In this document: piece after piece, positions 1 to 6,624 of the stretch | Position numbering within the stretch: position 1 is the stretch's first letter | Layout of the letters: every line of letters starts with the position of its first letter | NCBI GenBank assembly: GCA_964448045.1 | Contig: CAYUVF010000097.1 | Location: 1 to 7,291, forward strand | Reading direction: 5' to 3' | From: CAYUVF01 sp964448045 | GTDB lineage: Bacteria; Bacteroidota; Rhodothermia; Rhodothermales; Salinibacteraceae | Length of the DNA stretch: 7,291 nucleotides | Position numbers and translations under genes: made by a program | Notes under the pieces: generated by a model | What the model saw: only the letters and a program-made list of their open reading frames with translations | Told to the model about the DNA's origin: nothing | Databases searched by the model: none

Positions 1-363
1 CCCAGTAATCGTTGATTGTAGTGATTACGTCATCGGGGGCCCAAAGCCATATTGCATCATATGCACTGCTCAGCATTTCAATCTTATCTTCCGAACTCGA
101 TCGGCCCTGGATAAATACACTGAGACCTTCAGCCATTCGATCGTAGACATCACGCCTCCGCGCGATCGCTTCAGATTCGCGCTCAAGATCAACCCCTAAC
201 GCTGCATTTCCTCGGCATATTCTGCCTTAACTCCTTCAATTCTGTCAGTGATGAGCCCCACATCTTGTCTTCTTGCCTGGTTTTGTGCTTTCTGTCGGAT
301 ATAAGCATATAAGCCAATCAAGCCAAGTAGAAGCGTAAGTTGCACTATGAAATCAAATGTCAC
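1..363 (-). pseudogene. Small membrane-anchored protein of unknown function, frameshifted and cut by the window edge
   Basis: Not recognised by name. Reading the minus strand from a GTG at 363-361 gives 55 codons. Residues 3-22 form one hydrophobic helix (LTLLLGLIGLYAYI is its core), followed by a charged, probably coiled region. The frame closes at a TAG (198-196). One base out of register, from about 208 downwards, reading continues without a stop to the edge (ALGVDLERESEAIARRRDVY..., then WLWAPDDVITTINDYW). The two halves join smoothly if one A is restored in the short A run at 208-210 (GAAAAT instead of GAAAT), giving EENAALGVDLERES. I infer a single gene with a one-base deletion or a sequencing error. 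No canonical slippery heptamer lies there, so programmed frameshifting is unlikely. Its G+C is about 47%, clearly below its neighbours, which suggests transfer. An in-frame TAG at 381-379 makes the GTG the first usable start; no Shine-Dalgarno is visible. From memory, similar one-helix proteins with a WLWAPD-like segment occur in accessory regions; this needs a search. Confidence 0.62.
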
Positions 364-426
364 GATAGGGGTCGCGATCTAATGACAAAGACTTGAAAGA
401 TAGGCACTTATTCGGACCTTTCTCCA

Positions 427-2529
427 TCATCCCACCCGCGCAAAGCCCAGCTTCCGCTTGGCGTAATACCGCTCGAAGTGGTCGAGAAGGCGCTGGTGCT
501 CCGGGGCCTGGAGCTCGGGGTCGCGCTCGATCAGAGCGAAGGCGGCCGTGCGGGCTTCTTCGAGGATGGCCTCGTCCTCCGTCACGTCGGCGATCTTGAG
601 GTCGGGCAGGCCGCTTTGGCGCGTGCCGAAGAAGTCGCCCGCCCCGCGGAGCTGGAGGTCCACCTCGCTGATCTCGAAGCCGTCCGTCGTGCGCACCATG
701 GCCTGCAAGCGCTCCTTCGCCTCGGCGGATTGCTTGTAGCTGGCCATCAGGATGCAATAGCTCTGCTGGTCGCTCCGCCCGACGCGCCCGCGGAGCTGGT
801 GGAGCTGGCTCAGCCCGAACCGCTCGGCGTGCTCGATGATCATGACCGTCGCATCCGGCACGTCAACGCCTACCTCGATCACCGTCGTCGACACGAGGAT
901 ATCGGTTGTGCCCGCCTTGAACCGCGCCATCGCGGCGTCTTTGTCGGCCGACTTCATCTGGCCGTGGACGAGGCCGACCTCGAAATCGGGGAATTGCTTT
1001 TGGAGCTTCTCGTAGCCGGAAACCGCGTCTTTCAGGTCGACCTTTTCGCTTTCCTCGACGAGCGGGTAGACGACGTACGCCTGCTGCCCCTGTTCGAGCT
1101 TGTCGTGCAGGAAGGCGTACATCTCGCCGCGGCGCTTCTCGGTGCGCAGGCGCGTCTCGACGGGCTTGCGGCCGGGCGGCATCTCGTCGATCACGGACAC
1201 GTCGAGGTCGCCGTAGAGCGTCATGGCGAGTGAGCGCGGGATGGGCGTGGCCGTCATGAGCAGCATGTGCGGGTTGCGCCCCTTGCTGAAGATCTCGGCG
1301 CGCTGGGCGACCCCAAACCGATGCTGCTCGTCGACGATCGCGAGGCCCAGGTTGTTGAAGGCGACGCCTTCCTGGATGAGCGCGTGCGTGCCCACGGCCA
1401 CGGGCGCCTGGCCCGATCCGATGGCGTCGAGCGCCGCCTCCCGCTCCGTCTTCGTCTGGCTGCCGATGAGGAGCTGCGTCTCGATGCCGAGCGGGTCGAG
1501 GTACTTCTGGAGGTTGGCGTAGTGCTGCTCGGCGAGGATCTCGGTGGGGGCCATGAACGCGCTCTGGTAGCCGCTGTCGAGCGCGTGCATCATGGCGGCC
1601 ACGGCCACGACGGTCTTGCCACTCCCCACGTCGCCCTGCACGAGGCGGTTCATCTGGACGCCCGTCTGCGTATCCTCGATCACCTCGCGGAGCGCGCGCT
1701 TCTGAGCGCCGGTCAGCTCGAAGGGCAGCACCTCGCGGACGAACTGGCGCGTGTAGGTGCCGGGGTCGTCGAATGCGGGACCGGCTACTTCCTGGCGCTC
1801 CTCGCGCGTAAGGGCGAGCAGGAGCTGGATGTAGAAGAACTCCTCGAACTTGAGCCGGTGCTTCGCGCGGGACAGCTCCTGCTGATCCTTCGGGAAGTGG
1901 ATGGCGCGCAGCGCGACGCGGCCCTCCATCAGCCCAAACCGCTCGGTGATCCCGTCGGGGAACGTCTCCTGCAGCTTGAGGCCGTGCTCCTTGAACAGGT
2001 CGTACACGATGCGGCGCACTTTGCGGCTCGTGAGGCCCACCTTGTCCATCGCCTGTCCGCCCGGGTAGAGCGCTACGATGCGCCCCGTGTCGAGCGCGGC
2101 CGCGTCGTCGTTGAGCTTGTCGAAGTCGGGGTGCGTCATCGAGAACCAGCGGCCGTACTTTTGCACCTTGCCGTGGACGGCCAGGCGGTCGCCGTTCTCG
2201 AAGGCCTTGCGGATCCACCACACACCCTGAAACCATACGCACTTCATCTTGTCGCCGCGCGGGTCTTCGAGGATCAGCTCGAACCGCTTCTTGTTGCGGC
2301 CCGGCACGATGTCCTTCGCCCGCACGGTGCCCACGACGGTGACGGACTCGGTCGACTCGCGCAGGTCGCGCACGAGCGAGACCGTGGAGCGGTCGAGGTA
2401 GCGGCGCGGGTAGAAGTGCAGGAGGTCGCGCACGGTGCGCACGCCATGGGCGTCGGCCCAGACGTCGGCCCGCTTCTCGCCGACGCCTGTCAGGTACCGA
2501 ACCGGCTCGCGGAGAAAGTCGTCGCTCAT
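427..2529 (-). CDS. recG: ATP-dependent DNA helicase RecG
   Basis: RecG is a cytoplasmic superfamily 2 helicase that remodels stalled replication forks, D-loops, R-loops and Holliday junctions. The product is 700 aa, normal for the family. In order: an N-terminal helical part with GVGEKRADVW (15-24); the OB-fold wedge domain that grips the branch point (about 60-135); Walker A GDVGSGKT (299-306, Lys305); motif Ia APTEILAEQHY (327-337); VGTHALIQ (379-386); the DEQH box in DEQHRFGVAQR (400-410); TATPIPR (426-432); motif V around STTVIEVGVDVPDA (547-560); motif VI QLRGRVGRSDQQSY (578-591); and the C-terminal RecG signature DLQLRGAGDFFGTRQSG (624-640). All catalytic motifs are intact. The reading frame extends upstream to a GTG at 2589, but the extra 20 residues are low complexity, and the ATG at 2529 places the usual FLREPVRYLTGVGEKR start directly after it. 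The gene lies 82 bp downstream of the HEPN gene in the same direction and could be co-transcribed with it. No Shine-Dalgarno is evident. Confidence 0.97.
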   Translation of the reverse strand: MSDDFLREPVRYLTGVGEKRADVWADAHGVRTVRDLLHFYPRRYLDRSTVSLVRDLRESTESVTVVGTVRAKDIVPGRNKKRFELILEDPRGDKMKCVWFQGVWWIRKAFENGDRLAVHGKVQKYGRWFSMTHPDFDKLNDDAAALDTGRIVALYPGGQAMDKVGLTSRKVRRIVYDLFKEHGLKLQETFPDGITERFGLMEGRVALRAIHFPKDQQELSRAKHRLKFEEFFYIQLLLALTREERQEVAGPAFDDPGTYTRQFVREVLPFELTGAQKRALREVIEDTQTGVQMNRLVQGDVGSGKTVVAVAAMMHALDSGYQSAFMAPTEILAEQHYANLQKYLDPLGIETQLLIGSQTKTEREAALDAIGSGQAPVAVGTHALIQEGVAFNNLGLAIVDEQHRFGVAQRAEIFSKGRNPHMLLMTATPIPRSLAMTLYGDLDVSVIDEMPPGRKPVETRLRTEKRRGEMYAFLHDKLEQGQQAYVVYPLVEESEKVDLKDAVSGYEKLQKQFPDFEVGLVHGQMKSADKDAAMARFKAGTTDILVSTTVIEVGVDVPDATVMIIEHAERFGLSQLHQLRGRVGRSDQQSYCILMASYKQSAEAKERLQAMVRTTDGFEISEVDLQLRGAGDFFGTRQSGLPDLKIADVTEDEAILEEARTAAFALIERDPELQAPEHQRLLDHFERYYAKRKLGFARVG

Positions 2530-2545
2530 TGTTGCGTATGGGCGG

Positions 2546-2609
2546 GTGGGAGTGTGGGCGTTTGGGAGGGGCAGACAACGCCTGGACACCTAAACGCACA
2601 TACTCCCAC
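2546..2609. repeat. Imperfect inverted repeat between the HEPN gene and recG
   Basis: The arms at 2546-2563 (GTGGGAGTGTGGGCGTTT) and 2592-2609 (AAACGCACATACTCCCAC) pair at 16 of 18 positions around a 28-nt loop. The structure fills nearly all of the gap between the HEPN stop codon and the recG start. In the minus-strand transcript no U-run follows the second arm, so it does not look like an intrinsic terminator. It could be a leader structure, an RNA processing site or a copy of a small repeat. Confidence 0.55.
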
Positions 2610-2611
2610 AC

Positions 2612-3010
2612 TCAAACCTGGTCGGTGATCCAGTTCATCAGCGCATGAGCGGCGGAGATGCGCTCGCGGGCGTGCTCTCGATCGAAGGTGCGCTGGCGGT
2701 CGAAGGCACGGTCGGGATACAGGTTGAGGATGGACTCGTCGCGGAGCAGGTCGATCGCCTCGCGGAGGTCGGCGGGCACGGTCAGGTCGGTGCGCTCGGC
2801 GAGGTACTGGAGGTTGTGCGTCACGGGCGGATGGGCATCGAATCGGGCGCGATACGCCCCTTTCAGCGCCTTCTCGACGGCGAGGTGGGCGAGCATCGTG
2901 GCGTGATCGAAAAATCCGCCTTCGAGCAGATGCTCGGCCGCGCGCAGGTCGCGCCCCGCCTGGCGGAGCCATTCGTCGGTCGGCTTGTCGTAGCGGGAGC
3001 GGGAGGGCAC
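2612..3010 (-). CDS. HEPN domain-containing protein (PF05168-like), orphan
   Basis: HEPN proteins are small all-alpha proteins that bind nucleotides or RNA. Many pair with an adjacent MNT nucleotidyltransferase as a toxin-antitoxin-like module, and some are RNases. The 132-aa product shows the pattern of the PF05168 branch: an opening helix DEWLRQAGRDLRAAEHLLEGG (12-32), the core FFDHATMLAHLAVEKALKG (33-51), THNL (64-67), a helix rich in Leu and acidic residues (80-97), NLYPD (96-100), and a final helix ending in ALMNWI (123-128). The catalytic RNxxxH-type motif of the RNase toxins is not obvious; RTFDREH (107-113) fits R-x5-H only formally. The frame is open further up, to a TTG at 3100, but those 30 residues are encoded by repeat-like intergenic DNA and have no domain. 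I chose the GTG at 3010, just before the domain. No MNT gene lies on either side: recG is downstream and a repeat-rich gap is upstream. Family assignment is firm; function is not. Confidence 0.87.
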   Translation of the reverse strand: MPSRSRYDKPTDEWLRQAGRDLRAAEHLLEGGFFDHATMLAHLAVEKALKGAYRARFDAHPPVTHNLQYLAERTDLTVPADLREAIDLLRDESILNLYPDRAFDRQRTFDREHARERISAAHALMNWITDQV

Positions 3011-3064
3011 GGTGGATGGATCGGTATGTGCGTGTGGTTTGTGCGGGAACGTGATTCGGGAACC

Positions 3065-3110
3065 GTAATGCGTGATCTGCCACTCGCACGCATCACGCAA
3101 TACGCATTAC
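3065..3110. repeat. Cluster of palindromic ATTACGC-type short repeats
   Basis: GTAATGCG (3065-3072) pairs with CGCATTAC (3103-3110), and the overlapping TGCGTGAT (3069-3076) pairs with ATCACGCA (3092-3099), so two alternative stems exist. Related units recur at 3290-3300 (CATTACGCAAT) and, inverted, near 7214-7221 (CGTAATGC). The cluster lies upstream of the HEPN gene. Confidence 0.55.
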
Positions 3111-3147
3111 TGCAGATTCAATCGGTTTCTTTTGCAATACGACGGAT

Positions 3148-3262
3148 TGTCATCCTGAGCGAACGCAGGTGAGACGAGGGATTGCTCCGGAATACGCGTT
3201 TGCGCCCGATTCCGAGAGATTCTTCGTCTTCGTTTGCTGCGCGCACTGCGCTCAGGATGACA
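3148..3262. repeat. Dispersed bacterial repeat with GTCATCCTGAGCG termini
   Basis: The ends are a perfect 14-bp inverted repeat: TGTCATCCTGAGCG at 3148-3161 and CGCTCAGGATGACA at 3249-3262. The interior includes GAGAGATTCTTCGTCTTCG, the characteristic inner part of a short non-coding repeat (GTCATCCTGAGC...GAAGAATCTCT) that, from general knowledge, recurs in intergenic DNA of many unrelated bacteria. The copy is about 115 bp, has no coding capacity, and could fold into a long hairpin when transcribed. It may be a passive, non-autonomous mobile element; that is inference. A related end appears at 7278-7291. Confidence 0.75.
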
Positions 3263-3318
3263 TCATGCCAAAGAGATTCGTTGAAGCAGCATTACGCAAT
3301 GGTCTTTTCACAGATCGA

Positions 3319-3326
3319 TAACTTTG
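3319..3326 (+). promoter_or_regulatory. Candidate Bacteroidota-type -7 promoter element
   Basis: TAACTTTG matches the TAnnTTTG consensus of the Bacteroidota primary sigma factor exactly and lies 91 bp before the phosphoesterase ATG. No good TTG-type -33 element is found at the expected spacing, so support rests on the -7 element and on its position. Confidence 0.35.
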
Positions 3327-3417
3327 GCATCACACCTCCGCCCAGGCGCCCCTGCATTTTAAGGGTTGGATGTGCATCTTTCCACCCGACGGACTCTTTC
3401 ACGAACCGGATGTGCTC

Positions 3418-4881
3418 ATGCCTTCCAGCCGCCGCCAGTTTCTGAAGCAAGCGGCCCTCGCCGGCGCCGCGCTGACGCTCCCGCCCTCCTGGCGCCCCCG
3501 CGCCCGCGCCGATACGCCGGTGCGCATCGAAGGGCGCGTCACGGCCGATGGGCAACCGCTCGCTGGCATCCGCGTCACCGATGGGCTGCGCATCGTGCCG
3601 ACCGACGACGCGGGCCGCTACGCCCTGCCCTCCACCACGCGCCGCCCCTTCGTCTACCTGACACTGCCCGCCGGCTACGCCCTCCCGCAAAACACAACCG
3701 GCACCGCGCGCTTCTACCAGCCGATTCCCGCCGCGGCCAGCGGATCGGTGACGGCGGACTTTGAGCTCGCGGCCCGATCCGCTGCCGACGAGCAGCACGC
3801 CTTCCTCGTGCTGGCCGATCCGCAGACGGAGAACGCGCGGGAGGTCGAGCGCTTCCATCAGCAGACGGTGCCCGCCGTGCAGCAGACGATTAGCGATCTG
3901 GGCGAGAGGCCCGTCTTCGGCGTGGGCTGCGGCGACCTCATGTTCGACAACCTGGAGCTGTTTCCCGAATACGAGCGCGCCGTCCAGCGGATGGGCCTGC
4001 CCTTCTTCCAGGTCCTCGGCAACCACGATCTCGACTTCGCAAGCCCCACCGATCCGGGCTCGGCGCAGACGTTTCGCGCCCACTTCGGCCCGACGTATTA
4101 TTCGTTTGACCGCGGCGCCGTGCACTACGTGGTGCTGGATGATGTTTTCTGGGACGGAGCCGACTACTTCGGCTATCTGGACAAGGTGCAGCTCCGCTGG
4201 CTGGAGCGCGATCTGTCGTTCGTCGAGGCGGGGCGGCCCGTCGTCGTCTTCGCGCACATCCCGGCGCACAGCACGCGCAACGAGCGCATGGGCGAGCCCG
4301 CCCCGTCGCGGCGCGGCTCCATCAGCAACCGGGCGCGGCTGTACGAGCTGCTGGATCCGTTCGAGGCGCACGTCATTGCCGGGCACGTCCACGAGAACGA
4401 GCACCGCTACCGCAACGGCCCGCACGAGCACGTGGTGGGCGCCGTCTGCGGCGCGTGGTGGAGCGGGCCGATTGGCTACGACGGCACGCCCAAAGGCTAC
4501 GCCGTCTACGAGGTCGATGGCACCGACATCCGCTGGCGCTACCAGCCGACCGGCCACGCCGCCGACCATCAGATGCGCCTCTACCCGCCCGGCAGCGACC
4601 CGAGTGCCCCCGATGAGCTGATCGCCAACGTGTGGGATGCCGATGACGGATGGACCGTCGTCTGGTACGAAGACGGCATCCGCAAAGGCCCGATGGCCCG
4701 CCGCACCGGCACCGATCCGCACTCTGAAGCGCTCCACCGCGGCGACGACCAGCCCGAGCGCCGCCCGTGGGTCGATCCGGTGCCGACCAATCACCTCTTC
4801 TACGCCCCCGTCAGCGACGAGGCACAGCGCATCCGCGGAAGCAACGGATCGGTTCGGACGTACGTATTCCGCCGTGCTTGA
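3418..4881 (+). CDS. Tat-exported calcineurin-like metallophosphoesterase
   Basis: Predicted two-metal phosphoesterase acting outside the cytoplasm; the substrate is unknown. The 487-aa product begins with a twin-arginine signal SSRRQFLKQAALAGAALTL (3-21) and a likely cleavage site after ARA (29-31). Residues about 33-118 form a beta-sandwich of the MetallophosN type (IEGRVTADGQPLAGIRVTDG, 37-56). The catalytic domain shows motif I as ADPQ (133-136), motif II GCGDLMFDN (170-178, Asp173), motif III GNHD (201-204), motif IV VVFAHIPAH (276-284, His280) and motif V AGHVHEN (321-327). The remainder to residue 487 resembles the MetallophosC cap, with GYAVYEVDGTDIRWRYQPTG (360-379). Motif I has Gln where most relatives have His, as in some phosphoesterase subfamilies. 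The frame opens earlier, at 3370, but the ATG at 3418 puts the RR motif at residues 5-6 as expected. Tat export suggests the metals are inserted before secretion. It is transcribed alone, divergent from the HEPN gene and convergent with the nucleotidase gene. Confidence 0.92.
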   Translation: MPSSRRQFLKQAALAGAALTLPPSWRPRARADTPVRIEGRVTADGQPLAGIRVTDGLRIVPTDDAGRYALPSTTRRPFVYLTLPAGYALPQNTTGTARFYQPIPAAASGSVTADFELAARSAADEQHAFLVLADPQTENAREVERFHQQTVPAVQQTISDLGERPVFGVGCGDLMFDNLELFPEYERAVQRMGLPFFQVLGNHDLDFASPTDPGSAQTFRAHFGPTYYSFDRGAVHYVVLDDVFWDGADYFGYLDKVQLRWLERDLSFVEAGRPVVVFAHIPAHSTRNERMGEPAPSRRGSISNRARLYELLDPFEAHVIAGHVHENEHRYRNGPHEHVVGAVCGAWWSGPIGYDGTPKGYAVYEVDGTDIRWRYQPTGHAADHQMRLYPPGSDPSAPDELIANVWDADDGWTVVWYEDGIRKGPMARRTGTDPHSEALHRGDDQPERRPWVDPVPTNHLFYAPVSDEAQRIRGSNGSVRTYVFRRA

Positions 4882-5004
4882 CGAGGAGCGCGCGAGTGGA
4901 TAACCAAGGAGCGAGGAATCAGAAAAACGACGAATCGAGGAGACGACGAGCGTTCCTCTTTCCCGGTTCTCCGGCTCTCCAATACCCCGCCTCCTCTCCC
5001 AAAA
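4882..5004. other. Convergent gap between the phosphoesterase and nucleotidase genes
   Basis: Both neighbours end here. The only hairpin I see is the small CCGG-TTCT-CCGG near 4964-4975, too weak and without a T-run on either side to be called a terminator. The gap is rich in ACGA/GAGG purine blocks on the plus strand. No gene is supported. Confidence 0.5.
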
Positions 5005-6468
5005 TCACTTCAGCGGCTCCAGCGCGTCGGGCGCGAACTCGCGTTCGACGACATCGTCGTGCGGGAGGCTGCCGCGGTGCGAGCGCAGGTAGATAAACGG
5101 CGTGTGGTGGAGGAAATTGGAGACGCGCGCGGTGTAAATATCGGCGTAGCGCTCGACCTGCCGGGCGAAGTGGCTCTTGTCCTTGCCGGTGCGCATCAGC
5201 GGGCCCCAGTTGGGGTTGAGCAGCGTGCCCGACTCTTTGGCGAGCGGCGCGATCTGCTCATCCAGCGCCACGATGCGCTCACGGATCGACGCCATCTCCT
5301 GCTCGATCTCTTCCTCGTCGCAGTCGTCGGCCGGGCCGTAGTCCTTGCGCGCCCGCTGCAGGCGGAGCCGCAGCGTCGAGTACTCGGCTTCGAGCGTCTC
5401 TTTCTGCTGCATCATCTCCGACAGCTTATCCTGCTCGCCGGCGAAGCGCTCCAGCGCGGCGACCTCCTCTTCGAGCTCGCGCACCACCAGCGCCGTGCGC
5501 CAGCGGAGGACGCTCTTCGAGATGTTGACATCGACGAACAGGTGGTCGCCCACGTACAGGATCTCCTCCCCTTCGAGGCCGAGGCTCCGCTCCACGAGCG
5601 CCGCATTGCCGCCCACGTACACCTCGCCCTCCTTGAGCGGCCCGTTGGTGTGCTCGCGCAGTAGCCCGTCGTCGCTCACCACGCGGAAGGCGGGCGACGG
5701 GACCGAGAAGAAGTCCGGCTTGCGCGCGCCGACGATGGCGATATCGAACAGGTCACGCCACGTCATTTTGCCCGGCAGATACGGGTCCATCGCGTACTCC
5801 AGCATGGGCTTGGCGTAGTCCCACTCCGAGTTCGTGATGAGCAGCATCTTTTTGCCGGCCTCCTTCTGATCGAGCAAGGCCAGCGGCATCTCTTCATCGA
5901 GGTCGACGAAGCGTTCGCGGTTGTCGATGATTTCGGCCTTGAGGCGCCCCTCCATGTGGGCCTCATCGAGTGTGCGCCGCACCTCATCGTGCAGGTCGTG
6001 GTAGCCCATCGATCCGCCCAGCTCCCCTGCATCGAGCAGGTCCACCAGCTGCATGTACATGCAGGCCTCAGAGATCGAAAAGAGCGTGTTGAGGAAGAGC
6101 CAGCGCGGCTCGTTGAGGTCGACGAGCGTACGCTGGTAGACATCGCGCTGCCGATCGTACCCCAGCGGCTCGGTGCCGTGATAGGCGCGCTTTACGTAGC
6201 CGAAGCGGTTCGCCTTGACGACGTTGCCCCTCTCCTTATCGATGATGAGCCCGCGGATGACGAGGTCGGGATCGAACGTGAGGTCTTCCACGGGCCACCC
6301 CTCGCGGAGCAGCCCCTCGCGGATGTAGCTGTACGCCCGCTGCTCCCACTCGCGCATCTTGTAGTGGATGAGCGTGTAGTCCATGTCGTAGCCAATGGCG
6401 CGGATGCCCCGCAGGTTGAGCGTGCGGTTGCAGAAGAGGCCGCGCGCGACGTCGGGCTGGTGATTCAT
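5005..6468 (-). CDS. HAD superfamily cN-II-type 5'-nucleotidase (PF05761/TIGR02244-like)
   Basis: Predicted cytoplasmic Mg-dependent phosphatase of nucleoside monophosphates. The best-studied relative, animal cN-II, prefers IMP and GMP; the substrate here is inferred. All four HAD motifs are present in the 487-aa product: motif I GYDMDYTLIHY (26-36; nucleophile Asp28, acid/base Asp30), motif II LLITNS (209-214, Thr212), motif III ARKPDFF (248-254, Lys250) and motif IV YVGDHLFVDV (305-314, Asp308 and Asp313). The large cap typical of this family lies between motifs I and II, with RGLIIDKERGNVVKANRFG (72-90) and LFLNTLFSISEA (124-135). Residues about 331-410 are charged and heptad-like, a probable coiled coil that may drive oligomerisation, as in cN-II. 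The C-terminus has NPNWGPLMRTGKDKSHFARQ (418-437), also conserved in the family as I recall it. The ATG start sits two residues before the conserved opening. No Shine-Dalgarno is visible. It lies 294 bp downstream of the NTF2-like gene, probably on its own transcript. Confidence 0.92.
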   Translation of the reverse strand: MNHQPDVARGLFCNRTLNLRGIRAIGYDMDYTLIHYKMREWEQRAYSYIREGLLREGWPVEDLTFDPDLVIRGLIIDKERGNVVKANRFGYVKRAYHGTEPLGYDRQRDVYQRTLVDLNEPRWLFLNTLFSISEACMYMQLVDLLDAGELGGSMGYHDLHDEVRRTLDEAHMEGRLKAEIIDNRERFVDLDEEMPLALLDQKEAGKKMLLITNSEWDYAKPMLEYAMDPYLPGKMTWRDLFDIAIVGARKPDFFSVPSPAFRVVSDDGLLREHTNGPLKEGEVYVGGNAALVERSLGLEGEEILYVGDHLFVDVNISKSVLRWRTALVVRELEEEVAALERFAGEQDKLSEMMQQKETLEAEYSTLRLRLQRARKDYGPADDCDEEEIEQEMASIRERIVALDEQIAPLAKESGTLLNPNWGPLMRTGKDKSHFARQVERYADIYTARVSNFLHHTPFIYLRSHRGSLPHDDVVEREFAPDALEPLK

Positions 6469-6510
6469 AAAGCAGTAGCGTAGGCGGACGAGAAGGTGTG
6501 AATCGGTGCG

Positions 6511-6540
6511 CTCCCGGAGGGAGACGTAACCCCGAGGGTT
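6511..6540. repeat. Two tandem miniature hairpins of identical geometry
   Basis: CTCCC-GGA-GGGAG (6511-6523) and AACCC-CGA-GGGTT (6528-6540) each have a perfect 5-bp stem and a 3-nt loop, separated by ACGT. They lie 42 bp upstream of the nucleotidase start codon, where they would form part of its leader. They could be an RNA structure, a protein-binding site or a REP-like unit. Confidence 0.5.
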
Positions 6541-6562
6541 CCCTTTACGAACGACGAGGCCG

Positions 6563-6624
6563 AATGCTTCACTGCGCTCCCCTCTTTGCTCCCCACTTTA
6601 ATGCTTTACTAAAATGCTTTACTA
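6563..6624. repeat. Three copies of an AATGCTTTACT unit
   Basis: Two identical 12-bp copies of AATGCTTTACTA lie at 6600-6611 and 6613-6624 with a period of 13 bp. A third copy at 6563-6573 (AATGCTTCACT) differs by one base. On the minus strand they read AGTAAAGCATT and precede the nucleotidase gene, so they may be regulator-binding sites or a slipped-strand repeat. Confidence 0.6.

Larger units (their letters stand above)
3011..3417. other. Divergent intergenic gap of 407 bp between the HEPN and phosphoesterase genes
   Basis: No convincing gene is present on either strand; the short open frames here have no domains or codon bias. The stretch holds the ATTACGC-type cluster, the dispersed inverted-repeat element at 3148-3262, and a candidate promoter at 3319-3326 for the phosphoesterase. 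Any promoter for the HEPN gene and recG must read leftwards from here, but I could not identify one. Confidence 0.7.

Noticed and set aside
205..211. Programmed -1 frameshift site in the left-edge gene
   Set aside because: There is no X XXY YYZ slippery heptamer in the zero frame and no clear downstream stem; a one-base deletion is simpler.
353..757. Minus-strand 134-codon open frame over the 3' end of recG
   Set aside because: It overlaps recG out of frame and is Arg/Pro/Gly-rich, typical of a shadow frame.
1267..2628. Long plus-strand open frame (453 codons) opposite recG
   Set aside because: The composition (rich in Val, Leu, Ala, Arg, His, with no domain) is that of an antisense shadow of a GC-rich gene, and RecG on the other strand has every motif intact.
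3065..3300. CRISPR array made of the short repeats
   Set aside because: Units are about 8-12 bp, irregularly spaced and palindromically arranged, with no uniform spacers and no cas genes.
3292..4794. Minus-strand 500-codon open frame opposite the phosphoesterase
   Set aside because: Low-complexity Gly/Ala/Arg/Val protein with no recognisable domain; the plus-strand frame carries a Tat signal and all catalytic motifs.
4964..4975. CCGGTTCTCCGG as a bidirectional terminator
   Set aside because: The stem is only 4 bp and there is no T-run on either side.
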